Made by a program: the position numbers and the translations under genes | Part shown: piece by piece, positions 1 through 9,078 of the stretch | Numbering within the stretch: the stretch's first letter is position 1 | How the letters are laid out: each line of letters opens with the position of its first letter | Source of the DNA: Brumicola pallidula DSM 14239 = ACAM 615 | Lineage (GTDB): Bacteria; Pseudomonadota; Gammaproteobacteria; Enterobacterales; Alteromonadaceae | Reading direction: 5' to 3' | DNA length: 64,000 nt | NCBI RefSeq assembly: GCF_000428905.1 | Contig: NZ_AUAV01000016.1 | Location: forward strand, 62,001 to 126,000 | The notes under the pieces: generated by a model | Database searches by the model: none | Told to the model about the DNA's origin: nothing | The model's input: the letters and a program-made list of their open reading frames with translations, nothing else

Positions 1-587
1 TATGCACTAATCGGGTTATCGTGCAGTCGTCGATAGTTGGGAAATTCACAGACAAGCTCAAAGTAGCGGTTGCTAAGCTGAAAGTAGGCGATGGGTTTGA
101 GTCGGGTGTAGACGTTGGCCCGATGATCAATCAGTCGGCGGTTAACAAAGTTAATGAATTAGTCGAAAACGCACGTCAATTAGGCGCCCAAGTAATTACA
201 ACTGACTCGAATATGGATGGTAAGGGCAATTTTATGGCACCCAAAATAATCACGGGTGCTACCAAAGATATGGCTCTGTTCTCTGAAGAAATATTTGGTC
301 CCGTCGCTGCTATTTTTACTTTTGATGAGGAGCGTGAAGCAATTGAACTGGCTAATGATTCTCCATTTGGACTTGCGGCATATTTCTATTCCAACGACAT
401 GAGTCAAATGTGGCGTGTTGGCGAAGCTATAGAAGCTGGCATGGTGGGTATTAACGATGCGGCGCTATCGAACGAAATGATCCCATTTGGAGGGGTTAAA
501 GAATCTGGACAGGGTCGAGAGGGTTCGAAATACGGCTTAGATGACTACCTGGAAATCAAACATCTTAAAATGGGAGGATTGAACTAA
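1..587 (+). CDS. gabD: Succinate-semialdehyde dehydrogenase, C-terminal part (cut by window edge)
   Basis: This is the 3' end of an aldehyde dehydrogenase that oxidises succinate semialdehyde to succinate, the second step of GABA breakdown. The reading frame is open from the window edge. The first complete codon (position 3) encodes the Cys of a CTNRVIVQ stretch, which matches the catalytic GQTC-N-R region of the family, so only the part from the nucleophile onward is present. Near the end the family motif PFGGVKESGQGREGSKYG is intact. A GTG at position 21 could be mistaken for a start but lies inside the domain. The stop codon shares one base with the gabT start (TAATG), so the two are translationally coupled. 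The gabD assignment rests on the C-terminal motif and the gabT neighbour. Confidence 0.9.
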   Translation, partial: CTNRVIVQSSIVGKFTDKLKVAVAKLKVGDGFESGVDVGPMINQSAVNKVNELVENARQLGAQVITTDSNMDGKGNFMAPKIITGATKDMALFSEEIFGPVAAIFTFDEEREAIELANDSPFGLAAYFYSNDMSQMWRVGEAIEAGMVGINDAALSNEMIPFGGVKESGQGREGSKYGLDDYLEIKHLKMGGLN

Positions 588-1924
588 TGAATAAAATTGC
601 TTATTTAAAAGCTGATGTAAACGCCGATGTGAACGCGAGCACTACCAATGCGCAGTGGCAAGCTCGGAAAGACCAAGCTATCGCGATCGGAGAAGCAAAC
701 CTTGCACCTATTTATATTGAAAAAGGTAAAAACGCACTATTGTGGGATGTTGAAGGGAATCGTTATGTTGACTTCGCAAGCGGCATCGCAGTAACTAATA
801 CGGGCCATTCACACCCACGTATTGTGGCTGCGGTTAAAGAGCAAGTTGAGAGATTTTCACATACATGCGTTATGGTGACCCCTTACAATAGCGCTGTTGT
901 GCTCGCGGAAAAACTGAATGAATTGGCCCCAGGTAACAGTCCGAAAAAAAGCATGTTTGTGACCACTGGCGCTGAAGCCGTAGAAAATGCGATTAAAATT
1001 GCGCGCGCGCATACTCGCCGTCGTGCTGTTATCGCATTCAATGGTGGTTATCATGGGCGAACTAACTTTACACTTGGGCTGACTGGTAAGAACGCACCAT
1101 ACAAAACATTATTTGGCCCCTTTCCAGCAGACATATATCGAGCACCTTTCCCAATCCCATATCATGGTGTTACTGAAGAGCAGTCAATTGAAGCGCTGCA
1201 TAATTTATTTAACTGCGATATTACGCCTGAAGAAGTGGCCGCGATTATTATCGAACCAGTGCAAGGCGAGGGTGGCTTCTACCCAGCATCAAATTCCTTC
1301 CTAAAAGCATTGAGAGAGATATGCACTGAGCACGGCATCGTAATGATTGCGGATGAAATTCAAACTGGTTTTGGTAGAACGGGTAAATTATTCGCGTCAG
1401 AACATGCTGATATAGAACCTGACTTGATAACGGTAGCTAAAGGCATGGCTGGTGGATTTCCGATTGCTGCTGTTATTGGCAAAACTGAAATAATGGATGC
1501 TGCATCAGCTGGAGGACTAGGTGGAACCTATGCGGGTTCTCCAATAAGTTGTGCTGCAGCGTTAGCTGTTTTGGACATTATTGAGGATGAGAAGCTGGTT
1601 GCAAGGTCACATCAAATAGGTATCGTTTTTTCTACTCACTTGAAAGAATTACAAAAGCAATATCCAGATTTGATTGGAGAAGTCAGAGCCGACCGAGGCG
1701 CCATGATAGCTCTTGAGCTGGTCAAAAATGGCGACCCTTCTCAGCCTAATTCTGAATTGTTGGGCGCTTTGATTAAAGAAGCCCTCAATAACGGATTGAT
1801 ATTACTGAAATGTGGGATTAGAAATAACGTTGTCCGATTCTTGCCGCCGCTTACTATCGAAGATGAAGTAGTAGAGGAAGGATTGAATTTATTCAAAAAG
1901 AGCTTTGAGTCTGTCGCTAAATAG
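587..1924 (+). CDS. gabT: 4-aminobutyrate aminotransferase
   Basis: A PLP-dependent class-III aminotransferase of 445 residues, the usual length. It transfers the amino group of GABA to 2-oxoglutarate, giving succinate semialdehyde for the GabD enzyme encoded just upstream. Visible family features are the TTGAEAVENAIKIAR segment that binds the cofactor phosphate, the GGYHGRT motif, the ADEIQTGFGRTG motif and the PLP lysine in VAKGMAGGFP. A GGAGG ribosome site lies just before the ATG, which overlaps the gabD stop by one base. The N-terminus has a short in-frame duplication (DVNADVNA). A strong hairpin spans the stop codon. Confidence 0.95.
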   Translation: MNKIAYLKADVNADVNASTTNAQWQARKDQAIAIGEANLAPIYIEKGKNALLWDVEGNRYVDFASGIAVTNTGHSHPRIVAAVKEQVERFSHTCVMVTPYNSAVVLAEKLNELAPGNSPKKSMFVTTGAEAVENAIKIARAHTRRRAVIAFNGGYHGRTNFTLGLTGKNAPYKTLFGPFPADIYRAPFPIPYHGVTEEQSIEALHNLFNCDITPEEVAAIIIEPVQGEGGFYPASNSFLKALREICTEHGIVMIADEIQTGFGRTGKLFASEHADIEPDLITVAKGMAGGFPIAAVIGKTEIMDAASAGGLGGTYAGSPISCAAALAVLDIIEDEKLVARSHQIGIVFSTHLKELQKQYPDLIGEVRADRGAMIALELVKNGDPSQPNSELLGALIKEALNNGLILLKCGIRNNVVRFLPPLTIEDEVVEEGLNLFKKSFESVAK

Positions 1925-1935
1925 CTTAGCGACAG
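1911..1935. terminator. Hairpin spanning the gabT stop codon
   Basis: A perfect 10-bp stem (CTGTCGCTAA / TTAGCGACAG) has a 5-base loop that contains the gabT TAG stop. There is no clear T-run on either side, so it may be a weak or factor-dependent terminator or an mRNA-stabilising hairpin between two convergent genes. Confidence 0.4.
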
Positions 1936-1983
1936 CAGCAAATAATCCCGTCAGTAGTCAAGTGAGGTCGCCTCAATACGGCC

Positions 1984-4200
1984 TCAAGCCTGCCAATAAT
2001 CATCAGCTTTCCAGTTAGATACCCATTCATGAATATCACCGGCAGGCATGGGACGAGCTATGCCATAGCCCTGAGCTAACTCACAACCCATTTGCAACAG
2101 TTCTCTTCCATGATGCATTGTTTCTACTCCCTCAGCTATCACGTCACGCCGGAATGATTTAGCTAGTCCTATTATACCTTCAACTATCGCGCAATCTTCG
2201 GCATCCTCTAGCATGTCGCGCACGAAACTCTGGTCGATTTTAATCAATTGCGCGGGTAGGCGTCTGAGATAGGTAAGTGATGAGTACCCGGTGCCGAAGT
2301 CATCTAAAGCAAAGCGCACGCCAAGCATATTGCATGCACTCATAGTTGCAAACACTTTGTTGATGTCATTTAACGCACTAGTCTCCAGTATTTCCAATTC
2401 TAAACAATACGGGTTCACTTCAGGATGTGCCGATAACAATGCTGCTAAGCGAGTTGCAAAGTTATCTTGTTGTAATTGATATGCACTGATGTTGACACTG
2501 ATAGGTAGGTTCAGACCTGCGCTTTGCCACTGACTTATTTGAGTTAATGCGTTTTCAATCACACGTTCACCTAATTCTAGACTAATGGCCTTGCCTTCTA
2601 TCACAGGTAAGAAATCTAAAGGTGGGATTAAACCACGAACAGGATGCTGCCAACGGATTAACGCTTCTACCCCGATCACCTCGCCAGTCTGCATATTCAC
2701 CTTTGGTTGATAAAAGAGAACAAACTCACGCTTTTCCAATGCTAAAACAATATCCTCTATACTTTCTAGTTGAACCTTTACCGCATTATGTTGTTGAGTA
2801 TCAAAAAGGCAATAACGATTTTTGCCTGCTTGCTTAGCATTATACATGGCTTGGTTAGCGTGACGAATTAGTGGGTCCGCTTCTATGCCGTCTTGTGGAT
2901 AAAATGCGACACCAATGCTAGCTGAAACTTGCATTTCAGTATCACCCGAGATAACAGTATCAGCAGTGGCCTTTAGTAGACGCTTTAATACAGTCTCGCT
3001 GTCCTCGTTTTTTTCTAAATTGACCATAACTGCGATAAATTCATCACCGCCATAACGTGCCAGCGTATCACCTTCGCGCAAAGCGGCTTTCATACGTTGC
3101 GACACGGCAATGAGTAGTTCATCGCCCACTTGATGTCCATGGTTCTCATTGACCTCTTTGAAGCCATCTAAATCCATAAAAGCAATAGCTAGTGTCCGAT
3201 TATTAAGTTTGCATTGTTCCTTGCCTTGACTTAGGCGGTCTGCCAGTAATACACGGTTAGGCAAATTGGTTAGTGCGTCGAAATGAGCAAGGTGTTTCAG
3301 TTGTCCTTGAAGCGCCTTCATTGATGAAATATCAGTGGATAATGAAACGTAATGGTCAACAACACCATCAGCATTCTTCATGGCGGTAATGGTTGTCTGA
3401 GCGGGATAGATATCACCATTTTTACGGCGGTACCATATCTCGCCATGCCAGTGGCCTTTCGATAACAGCGTGTCCCACATTTCGGCCAAAAATGCTGACG
3501 ACTCGTCCCCAGATTTGAGCATTCTTGAATTTTTTCCTATCACATCTTTAGAGTCGTAACCTGTTATCTGATTGAAACTACTGTTGACCTCAGTAATAGT
3601 GGCATCACCATCGGTTATCATGATGCTCTGATGTGAATGGTTGAAAATAGTAGCAGCGCGTTTTATCTTTTGTAGCAGACGTTTTCTCTCTGTGCCGACA
3701 TTAACTAATTCATCCGCTAGCTTATCTTTCTCTTGGTTAGCAATGACTAATTCATCTGCTAGCTTGTCTTTATCTTGGTTGACAATGACTAATTCATCTG
3801 CCTGCTTGTCTTTTTCTTCGTTTGCAATAACTAATTTATCGGCTCGCTCGGTGACGTCCTCCATGGACAATAAAATAATAAGTTGTTTACCTTCCTCTTT
3901 TTCAATTTCTCGGGCATTCAACAGCATGATCCGGCGACCGATGTTGGCAAAATCGTATTCAACTAGATAGTCATTAAAACTGGTCTTCTGCGGCAAGATG
4001 CTTTCTAGTAGTTCTCGCAGTGCGGGAATATCCCATTGCTTATTGTTCAACTCATAGATAAGGAATCCGACTGTATTTTCAGGTTTGACCTTAAAAAATG
4101 TATAAAAGGAATGGTTTCCATTGACTACCCTTAAATCCTTATCCAGCGTGATTAGGGGCGCGCGCATCGCGTTTAATACTCTATTAGAATACTGGGTCAT
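1984..4200 (-). CDS. PAS/GGDEF/EAL cyclic-di-GMP signalling protein
   Basis: A 738-residue protein that probably makes and/or degrades the second messenger cyclic-di-GMP. Order: an N-terminal PAS-like domain (about 5-110), a coiled-coil segment made of four 14-residue repeats (about 120-175), a second PAS domain (about 190-310), GGDEF, then EAL. The cyclase motif GGDEF is intact with an RxxD product-inhibition site five residues before it. The EAL domain keeps EALIRW, DDFGTGYSSL, KIDQSFV and EGVET, so both activities look possible. No membrane segment is evident, so it is probably cytoplasmic. A GTG seven codons upstream (4221) is also possible, but the ATG at 4200 has a GGAA sequence upstream and is preferred. 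It converges on gabT. Confidence 0.92.
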   Translation of the reverse strand: MTQYSNRVLNAMRAPLITLDKDLRVVNGNHSFYTFFKVKPENTVGFLIYELNNKQWDIPALRELLESILPQKTSFNDYLVEYDFANIGRRIMLLNAREIEKEEGKQLIILLSMEDVTERADKLVIANEEKDKQADELVIVNQDKDKLADELVIANQEKDKLADELVNVGTERKRLLQKIKRAATIFNHSHQSIMITDGDATITEVNSSFNQITGYDSKDVIGKNSRMLKSGDESSAFLAEMWDTLLSKGHWHGEIWYRRKNGDIYPAQTTITAMKNADGVVDHYVSLSTDISSMKALQGQLKHLAHFDALTNLPNRVLLADRLSQGKEQCKLNNRTLAIAFMDLDGFKEVNENHGHQVGDELLIAVSQRMKAALREGDTLARYGGDEFIAVMVNLEKNEDSETVLKRLLKATADTVISGDTEMQVSASIGVAFYPQDGIEADPLIRHANQAMYNAKQAGKNRYCLFDTQQHNAVKVQLESIEDIVLALEKREFVLFYQPKVNMQTGEVIGVEALIRWQHPVRGLIPPLDFLPVIEGKAISLELGERVIENALTQISQWQSAGLNLPISVNISAYQLQQDNFATRLAALLSAHPEVNPYCLELEILETSALNDINKVFATMSACNMLGVRFALDDFGTGYSSLTYLRRLPAQLIKIDQSFVRDMLEDAEDCAIVEGIIGLAKSFRRDVIAEGVETMHHGRELLQMGCELAQGYGIARPMPAGDIHEWVSNWKADDYWQA
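3676..3843 (-). repeat. Four 42-bp in-frame repeats encoding a coiled coil
   Basis: Four consecutive 14-residue units start with AD(K/E)LV: ADKLVIANEEKDKQ, ADELVIVNQDKDKL, ADELVIANQEKDKL and a diverged fourth. Fourteen residues are two heptads, so each added or lost unit preserves the coiled-coil register between the two PAS domains. The DNA units are similar enough to be an expandable tandem repeat. Confidence 0.85.
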
Positions 4201-4769
4201 ATTTTGATTGGTTCCGTGCACTTTTAAAACAAAGAATAGTTCCAGTGTGAGTTACTTATTGCTTCACTGTTAATCCATTGTTGAGAAAACGGCGCTGATT
4301 TAATAAGGACCAATCGCCCACTTTTTTCACTAAAATAATCGGTTAAATGAACACCTTAGTAAATCGTAACACAAATCACAATTGAGAATATATAAATCAA
4401 CTGCACCAGAAACAGACTTATCTATCGTGTTTGTCACCGCATATTCTTATACAAAGAGTACATAATCACAATTGATTGTTGTGGTTGAATGACTGGGTAT
4501 AGTGCTGTATTTAGGACGTTAAATATCTAAGCTAGTAAATGCGATCCAATTATCAACGATCCGTCCGTATTGGCGATTAGAGATGTGTTCTGATGAGTGG
4601 ATCCTAGACTAAAATAAGTAAGTACAAGAACTCAGGCCTGATTTCTCTATATGAGTAGACAACCAATCTCTGGTATTTTTTGTTATTTCAAACTGAACAT
4701 GGATTCCCGTCTTTTGTTGCGCAATAAATTGGTCTTATTTTCACTCGTATAAACTCAACAACTGTTGAT
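4201..4769. other. Gene-free stretch upstream of the GGDEF/EAL gene
   Basis: I see no supported gene in these roughly 570 bases. The stretch must hold the promoter of the minus-strand GGDEF/EAL gene. The sequence AATCACAATTGA occurs twice about 90 bases apart (near 4375 and 4467), the second within an imperfect palindrome CACAATTGATTGTTGTG. The right end is open in the frame of the hydrolase remnant from about 4724, so that remnant may begin a little before its first ATG. Confidence 0.5.
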
Positions 4770-5207
4770 ATGATGATGCCTCAAGCCCAAAATATCAGGG
4801 CCATATATGCAAATATGAGTAGTAAGCAATTAGCAGCGCAAACCCAACAAGGAGTATTTATTCAAGCCACATCAGCCAAACACCAAGCCAAAATTGTTGA
4901 TATGGCTAAGCAGTCGAACCCAGTGACGGCAGGCAATGCTATATTTGATGCAATAACCACCGATATGCGTAAATCTTTAACGCATTCAAATACGCATATT
5001 TTGATGCTTGGCGCGTCTGGAGGCTTTACGCAGGAGGCTCAACATAAACAGATTAGTGCATTATACTTACAGCAATTTGAAAAGGTTAATAACGCAAAAG
5101 TTGTTATGAATACTAAGGTTCGCCACTTTATTTTTCTCGATGACCTTGATTGGGTTAGTCAGCAAATTACGCCGTTTTTAGGGGAAGAGCAATGGAGCAC
5201 TCAATAG
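4770..5207 (+). pseudogene. C-terminal remnant of an alpha/beta hydrolase-like protein
   Basis: This open frame of 145 residues looks like the second half of an alpha/beta-hydrolase-fold protein. It has a helical cap-like segment, then HILMLGASGGF, which fits the strand carrying the acidic residue, and KVRHFIFLDD near the end, where the catalytic His would be expected. No GxSxG nucleophile elbow is present, so the N-terminal half is missing. It overlaps the start of the next remnant (an ECF sigma gene) by 16 bases, an arrangement typical of a former operon. The family call is made from memory of similar Alteromonadales proteins and is moderate. Confidence 0.5.
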
Positions 5208-5299
5208 AGCAGTCGAGTCTTTTGGTGAAAGACGTATTGCTGGCTCAAAACGGCGATATGCAAGCCTACGAGCGCCTTATAAAACACTGCCAAAAGTGA
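5192..5299 (+). pseudogene. N-terminal remnant of an ECF sigma factor
   Basis: Only 35 codons remain. The peptide includes LLAQNGDMQAYERLI, which is the typical beginning of sigma-70 region 2 in ECF factors (a basic or acidic helix followed by GDxxAYExL). A stop follows immediately and the rest of regions 2 and 4 is absent. The gene starts inside the end of the hydrolase remnant, so both were lost together by a deletion ending near 5300. Confidence 0.6.
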
Positions 5300-5696
5300 G
5301 CCTAAGACGAAGGTTGATCGACTTGTTCCTTATGGCACGGAGTCGGGAGCGAGCGATCAACTGTCCTAGCTCAAACCGTATATCTTGACCACTTTTTTGA
5401 GATTTGTTAATGCTACCGGTTGTTATTCTAATGGCAGGTGATCCGACAAAGAAGACATACTGTAAATATAAAGTGTAGTATTATCCTACTCCTCATTAGT
5501 TGTTACGTCTTTCGCCAAATAGTGTACTGGTTTTTTACTTTAGTCAGTGACCGGCATTTTCGTTTTTTAAGTATCCACCAAACACTTTTGTCTTTGGGTA
5601 ATTTATTTCTATTATCAATAACGTCAATAAAAAAGCGTAATGCTGTGAATTTAGATTACTTTTTTACTTTAGGTTTACTATAAACGGGGAAACAAC
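5300..5696. other. Gene-free stretch holding a dispersed repeat
   Basis: No supported gene is present. Positions about 5351-5457 carry copy A of a repeat family described separately. The remainder is AT-rich and ends in the likely promoter and ribosome site (ACGGGGAAACAAC) of the VWA gene. An 81-codon open frame from 5438 begins inside the repeat and has no family features. Confidence 0.5.
5351..5457 (+). repeat. Dispersed repeat, copy A
   Basis: This segment is related to 22916-23001, 27963-28013 and 31709-31810. The best conserved core here is TCTAATGGCAGGTGATCCGA, followed by CAAAGAAGACATA, which is identical in copy C. Read in the right frame the core gives ILMAGDPTKKT. In this copy an upstream frame (ERS...) and the core frame are offset, so it is frameshifted. 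Confidence 0.7.
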
Positions 5697-6395
5697 ATGA
5701 CCTCAAATCTTCCTGATAAAAAGTCGAGCGCTCAAGATATTCAGGCATTTCTTGGAAAAGTCAAAAATACTCCGCTAATAACTGGCGCGGGCAAGGGCAG
5801 ACTAATATTTGCAATGGATGCAACAGCAAGTCGTGAGCAGTGCTGGGATATGGCTAGTCAACAGCACGCGGCGATGTTTGCTGAGGCAGACAAGGTAAGT
5901 GAACTCAGCGTGCAGCTTTGTTATTACCGCGGAATGGGAGACTTTACAGCACTTCCTTGGACACGCGGCGCGGGTGAAATTAAACAAGCCTTACTTTCGG
6001 TACGCTGTCTAGCTGGACAAACTCAAATTGCCAAAGTGTTAGCGCATGCATTGAGTGAAACTCGCATAAGCAAAGTAAATGCATTGGTGTTTGTTGGTGA
6101 CTGTGTTGAAGAAAATCCCGATTCACTGGGAGCCTTGGCAGGTCAATTGGGAATACTCAATCTACCTTTATTTGTTTTTCAGGAAGGAAAAAATGCAAAG
6201 GTTGGGAGTATCTTCTCACAGCTAGCGACATTGAGTGGCGGGGCGCATTGCCAGTTTGATCAAGGCAGTGCCAGACAATTAGGGCAGCTGTTATCCGCCG
6301 TTGCGGTTTATGCAGCGGGGGGTAAACCTGCTTTGGAAAGTCATTTGTTGAGTCAGGATGTGAGCGTGCGACGGTTATTGCAGCAGTTAAAGTAA
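5697..6395 (+). CDS. VWA-domain protein
   Basis: A 232-residue cytoplasmic protein with a von Willebrand factor A fold. The metal-ion-dependent adhesion site is visible as DATAS near residue 42 (DxTxS form) after the strand GRLIFAM, and a second acidic strand LVFVGDCVEEN lies near residue 145. No signal peptide or membrane segment is seen. The ATG follows GGGGAAAC. The next gene, about 110 bases on, encodes a membrane J-domain protein, so the pair may act together. The substrate is unknown. Confidence 0.85.
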   Translation: MTSNLPDKKSSAQDIQAFLGKVKNTPLITGAGKGRLIFAMDATASREQCWDMASQQHAAMFAEADKVSELSVQLCYYRGMGDFTALPWTRGAGEIKQALLSVRCLAGQTQIAKVLAHALSETRISKVNALVFVGDCVEENPDSLGALAGQLGILNLPLFVFQEGKNAKVGSIFSQLATLSGGAHCQFDQGSARQLGQLLSAVAVYAAGGKPALESHLLSQDVSVRRLLQQLK

Positions 6396-6508
6396 CCTTT
6401 ATTAGATGGCCGCCAGTAATCCAATTGTTCGCACTGAAATAACAGCACTGTAAAATAGAGAATGATTGGCTTTGTGGCTTAAACAATACCCAAATAAGTG
6501 AAAACTCT

Positions 6509-7270
6509 ATGTTAGGACTTGTCGTTTTAATAGCGATTATTATCATCGGCTATATCGCAGTGGGATATATTCGACCCCTGAAACTGAAACAAAGCAAGAA
6601 AGTTGGTGCGACAGTCGGCGTGGTCGCGTTCATCACTACGCTACTGTTGCTAACGATCACTGGGAAACTTTATATTTTGGCCGCCTTGGGAACAGGTTTA
6701 GTTGTATTTGCTAAGCGCTTTTTTCCATTCCTACGTTATTTTCCGTTTTTAAAAGGGCTTTACCAGAAGGCTAAAGGTAAACAAAATTCGGGTTCATCTC
6801 AGTATTCGACGGTTGAAACCAGCTTGCTCAGAATGACTCTAGATCATGAAAGTGGAAACGTAGATGGTGAATTACTGGCTACTGACAGCAAGGGCAAATA
6901 TTTGTCTGAATTAAGTCTGCCAGAATTAACATCTCTCTATGGCCTAGCAGATAAGCAATATCCGGATTCGATTGAAGTTTTGGCTGCCTATCTTGATCGC
7001 AAGCATGGTTCTGACTGGCGCGAAGCTGCTAATGCCGGAAACTATTCAGGAGAGAGTGAACAAAACTCCAGCGAGAGCAATAGCGATGAGATGACTGCAA
7101 TTGAAGCCTATCAAGTCCTCGGCCTTGATCATAACGCAACGGAGGAAGAGATTATCGCAGTTCACCGCAAACTAATGCTAAAACTCCATCCAGATCGAGG
7201 AGGCAGTAATTATCTTGCAACAAAAATAAACCAGGCGAAGGATTTACTTTTGGGCCTCAAGGACAAGTAA
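6509..7270 (+). CDS. Membrane-anchored J-domain (DnaJ-like) protein
   Basis: A 253-residue protein with hydrophobic segments at about 2-20 and 32-58, a variable linker, and a C-terminal J domain from about residue 198. The J domain keeps the HPD tripeptide in KLHPDRGGS that stimulates DnaK ATPase, and has the short form seen in TIM14/Pam18-like proteins. It likely recruits DnaK at the inner membrane. The ribosome site is weak. Its neighbour upstream is the VWA protein. A possible hairpin with GCAGTTTT follows the stop, too long to call a terminator with confidence. Confidence 0.87.
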   Translation: MLGLVVLIAIIIIGYIAVGYIRPLKLKQSKKVGATVGVVAFITTLLLLTITGKLYILAALGTGLVVFAKRFFPFLRYFPFLKGLYQKAKGKQNSGSSQYSTVETSLLRMTLDHESGNVDGELLATDSKGKYLSELSLPELTSLYGLADKQYPDSIEVLAAYLDRKHGSDWREAANAGNYSGESEQNSSESNSDEMTAIEAYQVLGLDHNATEEEIIAVHRKLMLKLHPDRGGSNYLATKINQAKDLLLGLKDK

Positions 7271-7459
7271 AAGCGGGATTCTTAAGCAGTTTTTTTTGAC
7301 TTCCACCTCTACGTAAAAAATATAAAAACTGCCGTTAGTGTTTGTATGTCTTAACCGTTAAGTTGAAAACCAATGACCTTTCTAAATCCTGACAATTGTT
7401 TGAGTCAGATTTATTCCTGTTATCCCTATTTGGTGCTTATATTATTCACAAAATAGGAA

Positions 7460-7633
7460 ATGATTACGATTTTACTAAATCATATTTATGTCTTCATGTT
7501 GGTCATAATACTGCCTGCCATCTTGCTTTACTCAGATAAAAAAGAACTGAAACGCGTTGCGCAAGGTAAACCCGCTGAGCGCACAAAAGAGTATTGGCAA
7601 ATCATAATTTTATGCATAACGCCGTGTTTTTAG
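7460..7633 (+). pseudogene. N-terminal fragment of a membrane protein (CPBP-protease-like)
   Basis: A 57-codon frame begins with a hydrophobic helix (LLNHIYVFMLVIILPAI) followed by YSDKKELKRVAQGKPAERTK, which recalls the first helix and loop of CPBP-family intramembrane proteases. It stops just after entering a second hydrophobic stretch, and none of the catalytic Glu/His motifs of that family is present. It is probably a truncated remnant. The family suggestion is tentative. Confidence 0.4.
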
Positions 7634-7649
7634 TCCTGCTTTAATGACT

Positions 7650-7886
7650 TGTTATGTTTTAACTATCAGATGATTCCTGATTTTCTTGTTTTTTAATTAA
7701 TAAACTAATGAGCTGAATTTGAGAATTTGCTATGGATTTTTGAGACCCTGCAATATCTGTAATACGGTTAAGTAATTTAACAGCGTAGACGATAATCCCA
7801 ACTATAATTCCAAGTTGAACAATAATGGCTAAAAGAGCTACTTCTGTGAACATATATGATCCTTATATAATGAATAAAACATAACA
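7650..7886. repeat. 12-bp inverted repeat around the small membrane gene
   Basis: TGTTATGTTTTA at 7650-7661 is exactly complementary to TAAAACATAACA at 7875-7886, and the small minus-strand gene lies between. A GCATAAC at 7614-7620 lies outside the left arm, so GCATAAC...GTTATGT forms a second, closer inverted pair. This could be the trace of a small mobile unit or chance. Confidence 0.45.
7659..7853 (-). CDS. Small single-span membrane protein
   Basis: A 64-residue protein with one N-terminal membrane helix (about residues 3-27) and a polar Gln/Asn/Ser-rich tail. A clear AAGGATC ribosome site sits six bases before the ATG, which argues that this is a translated gene. I do not recognise the family. 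It is bracketed by a perfect 12-bp inverted repeat. Confidence 0.55.
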   Translation of the reverse strand: MFTEVALLAIIVQLGIIVGIIVYAVKLLNRITDIAGSQKSIANSQIQLISLLIKKQENQESSDS

Positions 7887-8625
7887 CACTTAGTGTTTTT
7901 TCAGCATGCTGTTTATGCCAAATAAACTCGTGTTGAACGGTTTGCATACCGTCTCTCTAATTTTTAGTTTGATATATGCTATAGGAATTTATAAATTTCT
8001 CAACGTTGGGATGAGCGACTAATTGGTGATAGAGGAGTCGACGGTGGACATTAACATTGCTAACGCTCACTGAAGATAGCGATTGTTGTAATAAAAAATT
8101 AGATAAAATTAGCCTCTACGACCTATTTATCTATGGCTGTAATGAATGTCAATTTGTTTACCTTTACATCGGTCAAGAGAAAAAACTAACATCATACGTT
8201 GCAAATCACAGCAAGAGTATTGAGTTAAAGTTCAACAAAATTAGTAACGTACAAGTGTAAGGAGTCGTAGGGCTTACCCCTACATTAGCTCGAGATATAG
8301 AAGAAGAATCAACAGCTGTTGCGCACCATGGTCTCGCTATGATCCTTATGAGGAGAAAATTAAGTGTATTACACGCAATAAACTTTGATGAAAAGTTGAA
8401 TTTTAATCCGCCTATTTTTGAATCTAGTCGTGTATCGTATAACAAAAACAGCGCTTATAGCTTTAAACCGAGTCGCTCCAAAATTAATAGGCTCAGGTGG
8501 ACGCTTCTATTCCTAAATATCTGACCGTGCTTTCAAGCTTTTGATGGCCTAATAATAGTTGGCCGGCCCTTAAGTTCTTTGTTCTCTTATATATCAGCGA
8601 AGGTGTGGCTCTGCGAATCGTGTGA
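7854..8625. other. Gene-poor stretch with a short repeat
   Basis: No gene can be supported. Positions 8036-8074 match 39930-39968 at most bases, and both read as a peptide end (ESTVDINIANAH / EPTVGINIANAH) followed by a stop. Open frames at 8057-8260 and 8339-8524 lack convincing starts and family features. A plus-strand frame around 8260-8524 is open for almost 90 codons and may be an unidentified gene piece. Confidence 0.45.
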
Positions 8626-9078
8626 TTGACTGATCTTGCTGTGAGCGATCAGCCATTCAATGTGCCATTGCTGCCTCCCCTGCATGAAACGGAGTCGCTG
8701 GCTATTCTGAAAAAACTGACGCCAGCGGCACGCTCCCTCAGTGCGCTAAATCAGGTGGCTAGACTTTTAGTCGATCAGAAGCTGCTGATTAATCTAATAC
8801 CTATACTGGAATCGAAATCGAGTTCTGAAATCGAAAATATTGTTACCACTACCGATGAGCTGTTCCGGTATGCGGGTGACGAGGACAACGCGACTCCGGC
8901 AGTCAAAGAAACTTGGGATCCCGAGAGTCTGGTAAGGAAGTACTGTTTTTGCACAAACGCTTGCATTTTCTTATGGCAAATGATGTCAACGACTACGAAC
9001 CTCTGGGAGAATAGTAGGGAGCAGCACTCGCGATTAATGAGGTATAAGCAAAACCAAACTAACTACCACTTTATATAG
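8626..9078 (+). pseudogene. Fic-family protein, N-terminal remnant
   Basis: The first roughly 95 residues match the N-terminal domain of Fic/DOC proteins: PLLPPLHETE, then LLINLIPILESKSSSEIENI and TTTDELFRYAG. The SSEIEN hexapeptide fits the (S/T)xxxE(G/N) inhibitory helix of Fic AMP-transferases. The catalytic HPFxxGNGR motif is missing. The sequence changes character after about residue 96 and stops at 150, against more than 350 residues in complete proteins. The start is a TTG. The gene is therefore a remnant that cannot transfer AMP. Confidence 0.75.

Noticed and set aside
5438-5683. 81-codon plus-strand open frame
   Set aside because: It starts inside the dispersed repeat, and the hydrophobic look follows from AT-rich sequence.
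8057-8524. Two short plus-strand open frames
   Set aside because: They lack ribosome sites and family resemblance. The stretch is included as gene-poor, with a note that one frame may be a gene piece.
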